The notes: generated by a model from the sequence alone, not told the origin. DNA of 64,000 nucleotides from Ajuga chamaepitys (GCA_958295605.1 OY282499.1:15811413-15875412), one strand, 5' to 3'; positions 1-11,304 are shown, counted from the stretch's first letter. Numbers and translations are program-made.

Positions 1-1201
1 CATCTGGTTGATGAAGGGTAGAGGGAAGTGATCTTTCCTTGTTACTGAGTTCAACTTCCTGTAGTCTATGCAGACCCTCCAACCTGTCTGTAGGCGTGTA
101 GGCATCATTTCACCATCCTTCCCTTCTATCACTGTCACTCCAGACTTCTTCGGGACCACCTGGGTCGGGCTCACGAACATACTGTCGGATATGGGGTAGA
201 TGATCCCCACATCCAACAGTTTGATCACTTCTTTCTTGACGACCTCCATCATTGGCGGGTTGAGTCGTCGTTGAGGCTCTCGGCTAGGCTTGGCGTCATC
301 CTGAAGTAATATTCGATGCATGCATAGGGCCGGACAAATGCCTTTGATATCGGCAATGGTCCACCCTATAGCTTCCTTGTTCACCTTGAGGACCCCGATC
401 AATGCTTGTTCTTGAGTGAGTGTGAGCTTTGATGAGACAATCACCGGTAAGGTTTCTTCCTCCCCAAGATATGCGTATTTGAGATGGTGGGGGGAGAGGG
501 GGGAGAGGGTTTTGAGCTCAAGGGTTGGTGCCTTGATGGTAGAGGGTAGCACTTTTTCTTGAGATTCCGGCAATGGTATGAACTTGGGAAAGGACTTGGT
601 TCGGAATGGCTTGGAGAATTGTGATTGTTCCACTGTCTCCACCAACTCTTCCTTGGTGTCCGTTGGCTCTGTCTTCTCTAGATCATTCACCAATTCAATT
701 GTTTCTTGGTCCCTGCAATAATACTCAAGCACTTCCTCTACAAAGGGATCAATAGCATCAATAACATCAATAGAATGCACACTATGCAAATCCTCAGGAT
801 ACTTCATCGATTCAAAGATGTTAAATTGCACCACTTGGCCATCAAATTCCATGCTAAGAGTTCCCTCTAGCACGTCAATCTTTGTTTGGAAGGTGTTCAA
901 GAACGGCCTCCCAAGCAAGATTGGAGTGGAATTTGACGAATCTCGAATCTCCATGCATATCCAGTACATAGAAATCCGCTGGAAATATGAGGTTATCCAC
1001 CTCAACTATCACGTCCTCAATCACCCCGTCTGGAAACGGGGTGCTTCGGTCGGCTAGTTGGATGACTACCCTCGTATCCTTCAGTACACCCAAGTTTAAG
1101 CTATCGAAAATGGAACGGGGCATCACATTGATCGATGCCCCTAGATCCAACATAGCTTTCTCTATTCTAGTGTTACCAATTTTGCACGGAATGACGAACA
1201 T
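1..1201 (-). pseudogene. Element A protease and start of reverse transcriptase (broken)
   Basis: The minus strand encodes a retroviral-type aspartic protease near 875-1201, with active-site motif LDLGASINVMP and a downstream VLDMHGDS segment. A frameshift near 890-940 follows; in another frame the chain continues through an ILLGRPFLNT motif and a linker. At 1-180 lies the beginning of reverse transcriptase, with WRVCIDYRKLNSVTRKDHF and PLPFINQM, the conserved Gypsy RT N-terminal block. The RT catalytic box, RNase H and integrase would be left of base 1. A TGA near 1212 separates protease from the gag frame. These enzymes would mature the particle and copy its RNA; here the reading frame is decayed. 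Confidence 0.88.
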
Positions 1202-1213
1202 TCCCGGATGTTT

Positions 1214-3371
1214 TCACTTATGTGGCATCTTTTTCTGGAAAACCGCCGAAACACTTTCTCCCATTAGGACCTTCTCATTCCCTTGTAGCCGCCTTTTGTT
1301 AGAGCACAAGTCTTTCAGAAACTTTGCATATCGAGGAATCTGTTTTATAGCCTCCACCAAGGGGATACTGATTTCAACCTTCCTGAATACCTCCATTGTC
1401 TCCTTGTCTCTATTTCTGTCTGGAATCCTCTTCATTTGACTCGGAAACGGAAGTGGTGGAATTTCAGGATTTATTTGGGATTTTTGAGAATCTCGGCCGA
1501 GATTGTCTTGTGTCTCGGCCGAGACAAGTGGGCAGGGGGTTTCCTCTTCTGGACGAGGTGGGCCATCTCGGCCGAGATCTTGATGTATCTCGGCCGAGAT
1601 TTCATTCTCAGCAGACTCCCTTTTACTTTCGACTCTCCTTTCTCCATCTCTCGACTTCCCCTTTTCAAGGACCGTCCCGCTTCTCAAGACTCCCACGCTG
1701 ACATTTTCAATTTCGCATTGTGGAGAGTATTTCTTGGTAGGAAAAGGAAATAGGTGATCGGGAAAGCATGCAGCTAATGCCTCCTTTTGTTTTCGCAACT
1801 CCTTAGCAATCATCCACTTAGGTGTCCGAATTGTAACTTCAGCCACATGGGGAGTTGATGTCTCTTCTTTCCTCGGACTATCATCCATTTCCTTAGTCTT
1901 TCCCTGTGAAGTATACCCGAGCTTTTCAGGCTCTCCAAGTAACTCCTCATTCATAACAACAATAGCACTCACATTTTTCGGATTGACTTCTGGTTGAGCC
2001 GGTAACCTTCCTCCTTGTGCATTTTCTAATCGAGATACCGCTGATGCTATTTGACTGACTTGATTCTCAATACACTGAAACCTAGAACTTGATTCCTTCT
2101 GCAATTGAAGCGTACTAGTGGCTAGGCTTTTCACTATGTCGGAAAGTGATGGATCAGAGGGTACCTGCTCGGGTGGTTGTCGCTGTTGGAACATCCCCTT
2201 AGGGTAAGGGGGTCGGTTGTGCCCACTTTGATCACCCTGTTGATGCATGTTTGGATTCTGGTTCCCATATTTGAAATTTGGATGATCCCTCCATCCCGGG
2301 TTATATGATTGCGAATAAGGATCATATTTTCTCCTGGTAGAATTAAGATTGAAGTTGTGAACCGCATTTGCATGGGCTTCCATCTCTTCTCCGAGAATAG
2401 GGTAAGTGTCAGTGGAGTGCTCAGTTACTTGGCAGATTCTGCAAGGTTTTGTAGTAGGAGTGCCAACCGAAATCACTTTCTTCACCAAGTTGGTAAGCTG
2501 ATCCAACCTCTCTTCAACAGTTGAATCGATAACATCCTTGACTCGTCTCACAGGCTCTCTACATCCGAACTGTTGAGTGTTGGCAGCCATCTTGGAGATC
2601 AATGCTCGGGCCTCAGTAGGTGTCTTATCAACAAGAGCCCCTCCGCTCGCCAAATCAATCATGTTTCGATCTGTTAGACACAACCCCTCATACCAATACT
2701 GGATTAACAACTGCGGAGTGATTTGATGTTGGCGGGCAACTTCCTACAAGATTCTTAAATCGTTCCCAGTACTCATACAATGTTTCCCCCTGCATTTGCC
2801 TCACTCCACTAATTTCTTTCCAGATGGTGGTGGCTCGAGAAGCTGGGAAATACTTTTCAAGAAACTGTGTTTCCATGTGATCCCAAGTGGTGATTGATCC
2901 GGATGGCAAGTAGTACAACCAATCCCTAGCAAGATCTTTTAATGGGAACGGAAATGCTCAAAGCTTAATTTGCTCTTCAGTCACCCTCGATGGCTTCATG
3001 CTCGAACATACCCAATGGAATTCTTTCAGGTGTTTATGCGGGTCCTCCCCGGATAGCCCATGGAACGTTGGAAGGAGGTGTATGAGCCCCGATTTAAGCT
3101 CAAAAGCAATATCATTTCCTATTGCTGGGAATGTAATACACAAGGGTTCTTGATTAACCCTTGTGTTGGCAAGTTCCTTCATGGTCCTTTCCTGACCCTG
3201 ATCCTCAGCCATTTCTTCCAATCCGACGGTCCCTTCACTCTCTAAGATCAAATCTTCAAATCCTCCTCGGACTTGTTCCGAATTCTGGGCTCTTCTTCTC
3301 AACTCTCGTTCACGTTCCACAATATCCAGTTCAAATAACAATCCTCTCTCTCCTTGTGAACGCAAGAACAT
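1214..3371 (-). pseudogene. Element A gag (broken by stop and frameshift)
   Basis: Gag is the capsid protein of the element. The N-terminal part (3371-2958) holds FELKSGLIHLLP and the PHKHLKEF block. An in-frame TGA at 2958-2960 interrupts it where related gag (42484-43139 here) has arginine, consistent with CGA-to-TGA change. The same frame resumes at 2918 (YLPSGSITTWDHME, LYEYWERFKNLV). A one-base shift near 2745 then moves it into the frame read from 2710 to 1214 (QLLIQYWYEGL, then a CRICQVTEHSTDTYP cysteine motif). The C-terminal part contains two copies of a 25-residue repeat (SAEI...LGRD) at 1491-1599, encoded by the paired palindromes described separately. Confidence 0.88.
1491..1599 (-). 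repeat. Two units of paired TCTCGGCCGAGA palindromes inside gag A
   Basis: Four perfect copies of the 12-bp palindrome TCTCGGCCGAGA start at 1491, 1513, 1566 and 1588. Within a pair the starts are 22 bp apart; the two pairs are 75 bp apart, equal to 25 codons, so the gag frame is kept. In protein they read as SAE(I/T) and LGRD alternately. The same arrangement recurs five times in the LTR of this element. Confidence 0.93.
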
Positions 3372-3497
3372 TAACTACCTATCCAGAAACAAGAAAACAA
3401 GAGAATATCAAACTACTAGATAAACAAGAAGTAGGTAAACAACTAATAAACTAAACATAATGCTTGAACAAATAAAGTAACACTATTCTTATCACCG

Positions 3498-3516
3498 TTC
3501 CCCGGCAACAGCGCCA
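3498..3516 (-). promoter_or_regulatory. Primer binding site of element A (tRNA-Asp type)
   Basis: The minus strand reads TGGCGCTGTTGCCGGGGAA five bases after the LTR end. This matches the complement of the plant tRNA-Asp 3' end (TGGCGCCGTTGCCGGGGA) with one mismatch, the usual primer of this Gypsy group. It fixes element orientation and the LTR boundary. Confidence 0.8.
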
Positions 3517-3521
3517 AAATT

Positions 3522-5275
3522 TGGCAGTTAGTCCAGTCGTTTCTTACCACCAAATTAAACGTATATATATAAGAATATGTATACGCGATACCTAGCCTAC
3601 GACTCTAACGAGTAGAGTGGTAAGTAAGGATCGATCCCACAGAGAACGGTGGATTAGTGTTGTTCGGATATTACAAGCAACTAATGATTTACGATGGATA
3701 GGGTAATAACTTAAACAAGTAAACGAGGGGGAGGGGGGTTTGGATTGAGTTAACAACTAAATGTTAACAAGTGATCAACTAAAATTCTCGATAAGAAATA
3801 AATATTTTTGGTATTTTATATCAAACAAAGAAAGACAAATAACAAATGTTTTTCGGGTTTAGAATATGATAAAAGGTCTACCCTCAATCTAGTATCCCCT
3901 TGAACCCGACTACCTAATGATTATCGTTGATGTCCCAAATTCAATGCGATTTAAACCCTTATCCCACAATCTACAAGGTCCGCTTATGTAGACCGTGTTG
4001 TCCCTTAATTGTGGATAAATCAAAGGTACGCTTATTGATTTATCCCTACCCAAATCAATTAGTGATCCAAACAAGCTCTTTTCACACTAACTGATATTGG
4101 GTGGTCACGAGCTAGAACAACGGGATAAATAAAGCATAAACCTCGACACGATCGGGTTTAGAGGCCAAACCCTATAATGCCACCAGTGATATCAAGCATT
4201 GTTCGCTACTAAGGGAGATTGAAGCTTCAACAATCACAGAAAGTGAAGTTCAATCTCTAGCAACATACAATAAATGCCTCCCAAAGGGTGATCAATCCTA
4301 ACACAAGCATATAGGCATGAGACAATCCAATCAAGCATTATAGAACATTTAAATTGCATAAATAAGGTAACATCAAGAGTCAATAATCACATTCTCATCA
4401 TCAATCAAGGTTCAACATGATCAAGGGTAGAATTTAGGGTGCTAGCCATCCACTACACCTAATACAATCAAGAAATTACAAAAAATACAAGAATTCATAA
4501 AGATAGAGTGATAAAACCCAAGGATGATCAATGGGGAAGATGATGTGACTTTTTCTTGCCCTTCTATCCTCCTTGGATGTGATGGTGGCTAAATAGTGCT
4601 TCCAAAAGTATCAAAAGGTTAGGTCAAATTCGAATGGGATGATATATATATAAGGGGAGAAAGTGCTAGTAAAAAATAGGCAAAATCGCATTCAGGATTT
4701 TAAGACAGGGTAAGGAATCTCGGCCGAGATGCAAGTGTGTCTCGGCCGAGACGTGAAGAAAAAGATTTTTCAGCTGGTGTGTCGAAGGCTGATCTTGGCC
4801 GAGATTCAACTTCATCTCGGCCGAGACGTGGAAAGGGGAAAATGAGGCTGGCTAGGGTTTGACTTATCTCGACCGAGATTGGATTTCATCTCAGCCGAGA
4901 TCTTGGTCTTTTGAAAATCCTGAAATCTCTGGAAACTCATCTCGGCCGAGATGCGTTGCTTGTCTCGGCCGAGTCTTCAGTTCTGCAAATCTTCATGTTT
5001 ACCCTGGAGACTCATCTCGGTCGAGATTTTCATCCTGTCTCGGCTGAAATCTTTAGTTAGCCCTTCCTTTTGTTGCCTCGATCGATCCCTCGACTCCGCG
5101 GTCGTTTGATGTTCTTTTTCGATCCTTTTTCACCTATCTTAACACAAAAACAACACAAACACATTATTTTTCCCACGAGAGTACAAAAGCACTAAATACA
5201 CGTGATTATGCACATTATTGACACTAAAATGACACTAAAAGTGCCCTAAAGTGCGTGCATGGGACACGTGTGCCA
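3522..5275 (-). repeat. 5' LTR of Gypsy element A
   Basis: On the minus strand it begins TGGCACACGTGTCCCATGCA at 5275 and ends CA at 3522, giving 1754 bp. The start matches those of LTR B (TGGTACACGTGTTTATGCAT) and LTR C (TGGTATACGTATTTATGCAT). It contains the paired palindrome array at 4718-5049. Promoter activity is expected from the family; no TATA position is claimed. Confidence 0.85.
4718..5049 (-). repeat. Five-unit array of paired TCTCGGCCGAGA palindromes in LTR A
   Basis: Ten copies (four perfect, six with one to three changes) start at 4718, 4740, 4793, 4815, 4867, 4889, 4940, 4963, 5015 and 5038. They form five pairs with 22-23 bp between partners and 73-75 bp between pairs. The sequence between the palindromes is only loosely conserved, so the palindromes and their spacing are the constrained parts. 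Confidence 0.93.
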
Positions 5276-6480
5276 AAGCTCAAGAGTTGGGGCCTGGACT
5301 GTGGATGGGAGCATCTTCTGGTGAGAATCAGGCAAAGTAATGAATTTATGTTCTTTCCTTGGTCTAGCAGGCTTTGGAAGCTGTAGAGTTGCCACTAGCT
5401 CAACCAAGTCCTTGTCAGTCTCCCAAATATCATCTTGTACCTTCTCTATACTCGTGGTGAGCACTATTTCCAAAGGGTCCCTGCACTTCAACTGAAACAC
5501 TTCCTCTACAAGAGGGTCAATGTCACTAATAGAGAAGATAGGATGCACATCCTCAGGGAATCTCATAGCATCATAAATGTTAAATTTGATGGTGCATCCA
5601 TCGAACTCTATCTTGAGAGGACCCTCATGAACATCTATCTTTGTTTGAGAGGTGTTCAAGAACGGCCTCCCTAACAAAATAGGTGTAGAAGTGGACGAGT
5701 CACCATGCATATCAAGCACATAGAAATCTGCAGGAAACACCAATTCTTCTACCTCAACTAGAACATCTTCTATGACCCCATCAGGGTATGAGGTACTATG
5801 GTCGGCTAACTATATAACTACCCTTATTTCTTTTAATGGCCCTAAATTCAAGGAATGAAAATGGAATGGGGCATGACATTATGGATGCACATAAGTCTAG
5901 CATAGCCCGCTCAATGCTTCAATTACCTATCTTACAAGGGATAACAAACATACTTGGGTTCTTAGACTTTGGAGGAATCTTCTTTTGGAAGATAGCTGAG
6001 ACGTTTTCACCTATGATCACTTTTTTGTCCCCCTTCAACTTACACTTGTTGGTGCATAGGTCTTTAAGGAATTTAGCGTATCTTGGAATTTGCTTGACTA
6101 CTTCGATTAGTGGAATGTTGATCTCAAACTTTCGAAATACCTCCAAGATCTCTCTTTCCTTATTGTCCTTCACCGTCTTTGCAATTAGACTTGGGAATGG
6201 TAGTGGATGAGTCGGAATAGGGGCCAAGAATGATTTTTCCTCGAGGCAGGGGTCGCGGCCGTGTTAGGATAATTGCAGTCGCGATGAGTGTCTTTCCTGG
6301 TTTGGCTTTCAGTCGCGTTTCATTCTTTGATTTCTCCTTCAATTTTCTCTTCCAAAAGTTTCCTAGGCTTCTTAGGCTCTCCACGCTGAGTTCCACTCCT
6401 CAATGTAATGGCATTTACGTTCCTTGGATTGATTTCAGCTCAGCTGGTAACTTTCCACTGTTTACGTTCATCAATCGACA
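5276..6480 (-). pseudogene. Element B gag C-terminus and protease fragment
   Basis: The frame near 5919-6227 gives a gag C-terminal stretch (IPRYAKFLKDLC, VSAIFQKKIPPK) leading into MFVIPCKIGN, the start of protease. Frameshifted protease continues at 5276-5743 with FPADFYVLDMHGDS, ILLGRPFLNTSQTKID and a linker with FPEDVHPIFSI. The first part of gag is deleted around 6435-6485. The insertion of element A cuts it at its left end. It is a dead fragment whose value is for dating and for the gag palindrome pair at 6253-6284. Confidence 0.85.
6253..6284 (-). repeat. Palindrome pair inside gag B
   Basis: TCGCGGCCGTGT (6253-6264) and TTGCAGTCGCGA (6273-6284) are degenerate copies of TCGCGGCCGCGA with starts 20 bp apart. 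They lie where gag A carries its TCTCGGCCGAGA pairs, between the end of the variable gag region and the FLKDLC block. Their sequence type matches LTR B, not LTR A. Confidence 0.75.
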
Positions 6481-6484
6481 TTAA

Positions 6485-6653
6485 TCTAAAAGAACGACTT
6501 ATCTAGAAGCACAAAGTAGACAAAAAGCAATAAAAGTGATTTGAATTTAAATATAATAAAGATCCCAACCTTTAATCTAGTATCACCCTGGTCCGAATTA
6601 TCCTTGTAATTAATGTAACTGTTTGATAGATTAGTTTCGAAACTCCTATCCCA
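6485..6653 (-). repeat. LTR B, inner piece
   Basis: This stretch aligns with the reverse complement of LTR C near 42010-42090 (CTTGTAATTAATG, then a TTTGA..GATTAGTT-like run). It is the inner part of LTR B, cut from the rest by Copia G. The TCCCA at its right edge (6649-6653) is one copy of the Copia target duplication. The very end of the LTR is missing. Confidence 0.75.
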
Positions 6654-7293
6654 TGTTATGATCCGCTCAATCTCACACACAAACAACACATAACTTGTAT
6701 TGAATGAAAACCAACCAAGAAATCGGCCACTTACAACCGAACCAAGAACAGGAAAGAAAAATGATGAACACAAGACTTTTACGTGGTTCGATCAATGTGA
6801 TCTACATCCACGGAGGTTCTATACACCTCAATTCACTCCACTAATCAATCAATTACAAGAAATATCCAGAAACACAAGAAACCCCAATTCACAGCTTGAA
6901 TTGAGCAGAAAACCCTAGCATTCTAATTCTCTTGATTGAGTAATGTCTACAGAGGGAAAGATATGTCAATCAGCTCGCAACTACAAGTGTTTACAATGTA
7001 TATAAATGCCGGGGCTCGAATCAGGGAGTTGAGGAATTTGTAACCAATTTTGACCCAAGAACTCAAAACTGCTGCCGCGGGCTTTTTACAACGGTTTCTC
7101 ATGCAACGGTTTAAAACTGCTGCGAATGGTAGTTATAACAAACTTGGACCCGGTTCCCATTCTAACCTCTTTTCTGAACTGGTTAAAATCCGGTTCTCTG
7201 ACCCGGTTCCTTGCATTCCAAACCCGCTTCTGGAATCCTCAAAGCCTCTACTACATTCCATAAACACTTGATGATATTGAACTATTATCTACA
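6654..7293 (-). repeat. 3' LTR of Copia G
   Basis: Begins TGTTATGATCCGCTC and ends TATCTACA on the plus strand. It is about 97% identical by eye to the copy at 11323-11961. A TATATAAATGCC segment near 7000 is a possible minus-strand TATA region. Confidence 0.93.
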
Positions 7294-7309
7294 AATCTCC
7301 ACCCCAATG
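7294..7309 (-). promoter_or_regulatory. Polypurine tract of Copia G
   Basis: The minus strand reads CATTGGGGTGGAGATT directly before the 3' LTR start (TGTAGATAATAG). This purine-rich run is in the position required for plus-strand priming. Confidence 0.75.
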
Positions 7310-7356
7310 AACTCAAGTGTATATCATCACCTCAATCTACCTTGCTCTCTATTCGT

Positions 7357-9088
7357 TTAATCACATTGTTCAAGCCTGATTAGGCTTGAGCAATGGACTA
7401 CCTTACTCCCAGGCACTGCTTTGGTTAAGAAATCAGCAGCATTGTCTGTATGTACTTTTCTAACCTCTACAGTCCCTGCATCAATCACATCTCTTGCAAA
7501 ATGCAACCTGACATCTATATGCTTGGATCTTTCATGAAAAGCTTGATGTTTCACCAGATGTAGTGCACTCTGATTGTCACAATATATAGTCACACACTTT
7601 TGCTTTATCCCCAGGTCCTTCAGAATACCTTTCAACCACACAGCTTCTTTGATTGCCTCTGTCAAAGCCATGTACTCAGCTTCTGTAGTTGATAAAGCTA
7701 CTACTGATTGCTGCACACTTCTCCAGCTAACTGCAGTACCATATAACGTGAACACATACCCTGTGATTAACCTCCTGGTATCAACATTACCAGCAAAATC
7801 AGCATCTGCAAAACCTTCCAAAGGAATAGACATGTTTGCCTGCTTCTGAAACTTTAACCCCAGATTTACTGTTCCCTTTAGATACCTTAACACCTGCTTC
7901 AAAGCCTCCCAGTGAGCTTTCCCTGGATTTGACATATACCTGCTGACCAAAGACACACAGTATGCTAAGTTTGGTCTGCTGTATATCATTCCATACAGTA
8001 GACTTCCAACCCCACTAGCATAAGGCACATTTCTCATGTATTTCACCTCTTCTGCTGTCTTAGGACTCTGCTCCTTTGATTGTCTAAGTTGTTGGCTTAC
8101 TGGAATACTCAGTGTCTTAGCCTCATGCATCTGAAACCTCTCCACCACTTTCTGAAGATAATGCTTCTGAGACCCACAAACTTCCAGCAACTCTGTCTCT
8201 AATTATACTCATTTCCAGAATCTTCTTGGCATCCCCTAAGTCTTTCATGTCAAATTCAGAACTCAACTTCTGCTTAAGCTGATGTATTTTATGTGTGCTC
8301 TTGCTTGCAATAAGCATGTCATCCACATACAGCAACAGGTATACAGGATCAGCACTTGAACTTTTAACATAAACTCATTGAACTTCTTGTTCCATTGCCT
8401 TGGACTTTGCTTCAATCCATATAATGACTTCTTGAGAAAACATACTTTCTCTTCATTTCCTGGAATCACAAACCCCTCAGGCTGCTTCATATAAATGCTC
8501 TCAACTAAATCTCCATGTAAGAAAGTTGTTGTTACATCCAGCTGTTGTAACTCCATATCCTCTTGTGTCACTTTTGACAAAAGTAGTCTGATTGAACAGT
8601 GCTTTACTACAGGAGAGAAAACTTCATTGAAATCAATACCTTCCCTCTGAGTAAAATCCCTTGCTACCAACCTGGCCTTATACCTTATCCTATCTGAGTC
8701 TCCAGCTTCAACTTTCTTCGTAAATCCATTTGGAGCTTACCAGCTTCTGCCCCTTTGGTTTATCCACTAGTTTCCCGGTGCCATTTCTTTCCAAAGATTC
8801 CATTTCCTCCATCATTGCACTAATCCAATATTCACTTTCATCACCACTGACTGCTTCCTTGAAGTTTTGTGGTTCATGATTTTCTATGTCTTCAGCAATA
8901 CTGAGTGCATAATGTACACTTCCAGCCTGTCCATAAAAGTCTGGTCTCTGTATTTGCCTCCTTGGTCTATCGATGGCAATGTTGTAGTCTCTCAAGTTTG
9001 GATTTCTGGGTGGTATGTCTTCTTCTTCTGAAGAACTATCACTAGAGTGATCAGCCAAGTTTTCACCTCTATGTGTTCCATGATCCAC
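7357..9088 (-). pseudogene. Copia G reverse transcriptase and RNase H (broken)
   Basis: Minus strand. 9088-8708 carries the integrase C-terminal linker and the start of RT (SGDESEYWISAMMEEMESL, then KWIYE). 8670-8263 carries RT (DFNEVFSPVVKH, LDVTTTFLHGDL, SLYGLKQSPRQW). A frameshift follows; the catalytic box MLYVDDMLIAS is in the frame read from 8335. 8190-7357 carries the RT thumb and RNase H (GYVFTLYGTAVSWRS, STTEAEYMAL, YCDNQSALHL, HIDVRLHFARD). These domains copy the RNA into DNA. The frame breaks at about 8690, 8350 and 8200 make it non-functional. Confidence 0.93.
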
Positions 9089-9985
9089 CTAAGTCTCCAC
9101 CTGAACTGATACCCTTTCTGATTCAGTGTCTCCATCATGTTTTCCTTGATTTCTAGAGAAATGATATCCCATAATTGATTCATTGAACTTCACATCTCTG
9201 CTGATCATCAGTTTCTGATTCCCAGGTTCCATGCACCATAACCTGTAACCTTTGATTCCCTCTGGATATCCCAAAAACACACACCTGTATGCTCTAGGAT
9301 CAAGTTTATCTGATCTCATGTGAGTATAAGCTAAACATCCAAACACCTTTAATCCTGAGTAATCTGGAACTCTTCCATTCCATACTTCTTCTGGTGTTTT
9401 GAACCCTAGAGTTGATGTAGGTGATCTATTTATTAGGTAACATGCTGTGTTTATTGTCTCTCCCCAGAACACCTTTGGCAAACCAGCATCAATTAACATA
9501 CACCTTACTCTTTCAAGGACAGTTCTGTTGAATCTTTCTGCCACACCATTCTGTTGTGGATTCATGGGGACTGTTCTGTGTCTGGTAATTCCCCTTTCAT
9601 TACAGAAGGTTGTGAACTCAGTAGATAGATACTCTAAGTCATTATCAGTTCATAAATGCTTGAGTTTCTTCGCTTTCAAGGTTTCCATTTGAAGCAACCA
9701 TGTCTTGAATTTAGTAAAGGCATCACTCTTTTTTCTTAAGATGAACACCCATACTTTCCTACTGAAATCATCAATAACAGGCATGAAATACTTTCCTCCT
9801 CCATGAGTTTCAGTTCTGGATGGTCCCCAGATATCGGAGTGAACATAATCTAGAGGTTCTTTAGTGATGTGAATCCCTTTAGCATAAGGCAGTTTCTGTG
9901 ATTTGCCTAATGCACATTTGTCACAGAATTCAAGTGTCTGATTCCCAACCTCTCCTATTATCCCTCTTCTGGATAGCTCTTTCAA
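9089..9985 (-). pseudogene. Copia G integrase (interrupted by stop codons)
   Basis: The minus-strand frame continues from the gag-protease frame after a TGA at 9986-9988. It carries a zinc-binding C..C segment (FCDKCALGKSQKLPY) and the catalytic core start (DYVHSDIWGPSRTETHGG, VIDDFSRKVWVFIL). After a stop near 9650 comes PQQNGVAERFNRT and the C-terminal GLKVFGCLAY and CVFLGYPEG blocks. This order is the normal Copia integrase. Two in-frame stops prevent expression as one protein. Confidence 0.92.
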
Positions 9986-11275
9986 TCATCTTTCCCCAAT
10001 GTGTCCCAACCTCTTATGCCACAGGGTTAGTTCATCCTTAACCAAAATATTCTCCACATTCCCAACCACTGATTTTCCTATCAAAATGAACAATCCATTG
10101 TGTTGTCTTCCCTTGATTACCAGTTTATTCTCTTTGGTTATGTGCAATTGGCCATCAACAGACTTAAACTCACACACAGTAGCAATTAAAGATCCTAGGG
10201 AGATCAGATTTCTTTTAAGTCCAGGCACATACCTTACATTTTTAATTTTCCTTGTAACCTCATCAAACATATTGATGCTTACTGAGCCAGTGCCTTGAAC
10301 TCTGCAGGATTGGTCATTTCCCAGCAGTACACACCCTCCATCTTCATTCTTGAGGTTTTGGAACCATTCTTCATGAGGACACATATGGAAGGAGCAGCCT
10401 GTATCCAGTACCAATTCCATCTCCATTTTTGACTCAGTAACATTCAAGACCTCTGGTGTGTTTTCTTCATGTTCAACTGTAGCAGCTTCTGCACCCTGGC
10501 CTTCTTTCTTCTTCATCTTCTGTGGGCAATCTTTCTTTAGATGCCCTATTTGTTTGCACTTGAAGCATTTCCTGTTTTCTATCCATTCTCCAGGTTTCTT
10601 TGGAGCAGTGTTGCCATTTTTGGGATTCTTTGAGGTTTGGCCCTTCTTCTTTTGGTAATTCCTCTTGAACTTGACATTCAATCCTTTACCAGATTGAGTT
10701 ACCTTCTTGTCTCCTTGATTCTGTAGGCATTTGGTCTTCAAGGTAGTAATTATTGAGTCATAACTCAGTTTATCCTGCCTCCCAAACATCAAAGTATCTT
10801 TGAACCCTTCCATGGAACTTGGTAGAGCATTTAACACCATCAAAGCTCTGTCATCATCCTCCATAGTTACTCCAAGATCTTTCAGCTCATCAAGAAGTTT
10901 TGAAAACTCATCTAATTGATCATAAATGTCTTTTTCTTCCACCATTTGGAAAGCCAGCAACCTCTGTTTGAGAAACAGCTTATCTGATACAGACTTGGAC
11001 TGATATAGATCCTCCAGTTTGGTCCAGGCCTCTATTGCAGTCGAGCACCTTGAAACTTCTCTCAATGGCTTATCTCCTAGGCACAAGATGATTAAACTCA
11101 AAGCCTTTTGGTCCATTTCCGCATATTTAGGCTTCTCTATCTCTATCCATTCACTTTCAGGCTTGAGAGCACCTACCAGCCCATTTTGAACCAGAATAGC
11201 CTTCATCTTGATCTTCCAAAGGTAGAAGTCATTCCTCCCTGAGAATTTGTCCAAATCCATCTTCATTCCTGACAT
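9986..11275 (-). pseudogene. Copia G gag and protease
   Basis: A 429-residue open frame starts MSGMKMDLDKFSGRND, the usual Copia gag start, and holds the UBN2-like capsid region (LYQSKSVSDKLFLKQRL, LDELKDLGV). The zinc knuckle is CFKCKQIGHLKKDC. The protease active site is DTGCSFHMCPHEEWF and the frame ends with the pre-integrase block LWHKRLGHIGER. The frame is intact but stops at a TGA before integrase. An intact gag could in principle still be made from LTR transcripts; this is an inference. Confidence 0.93.
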
Positions 11276-11304
11276 CTTTATCTTCTGGTTGCGTGAGAAT
11301 GCTT

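Larger units (their letters stand above)
1..5275 (-). mobile_element. Gypsy (Athila-like) LTR retrotransposon A, right part, nested in element B
   Basis: Read on the minus strand the order is 5' LTR (3522-5275), primer binding site, gag, aspartic protease, then the start of reverse transcriptase, which runs off the window at base 1. The gag core (FELKSGLIHLLP, GEDPHKHLKEF) and the protease motif LDLGASINVMP are typical of plant Athila-type Gypsy elements. The LTR ends directly against protease sequence of a second, related element (B) at 5276, so A inserted into B. Several in-frame stops and at least two frameshifts show it cannot encode a working polyprotein. The 3' LTR and the far target duplication lie outside the window. 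Confidence 0.9.

Noticed and set aside
4718..5049. CRISPR-like array of palindromic repeats
   Set aside because: Repeats are 12 bp and paired, spacers are related to each other, and the context is a plant LTR; no cas genes are possible here.
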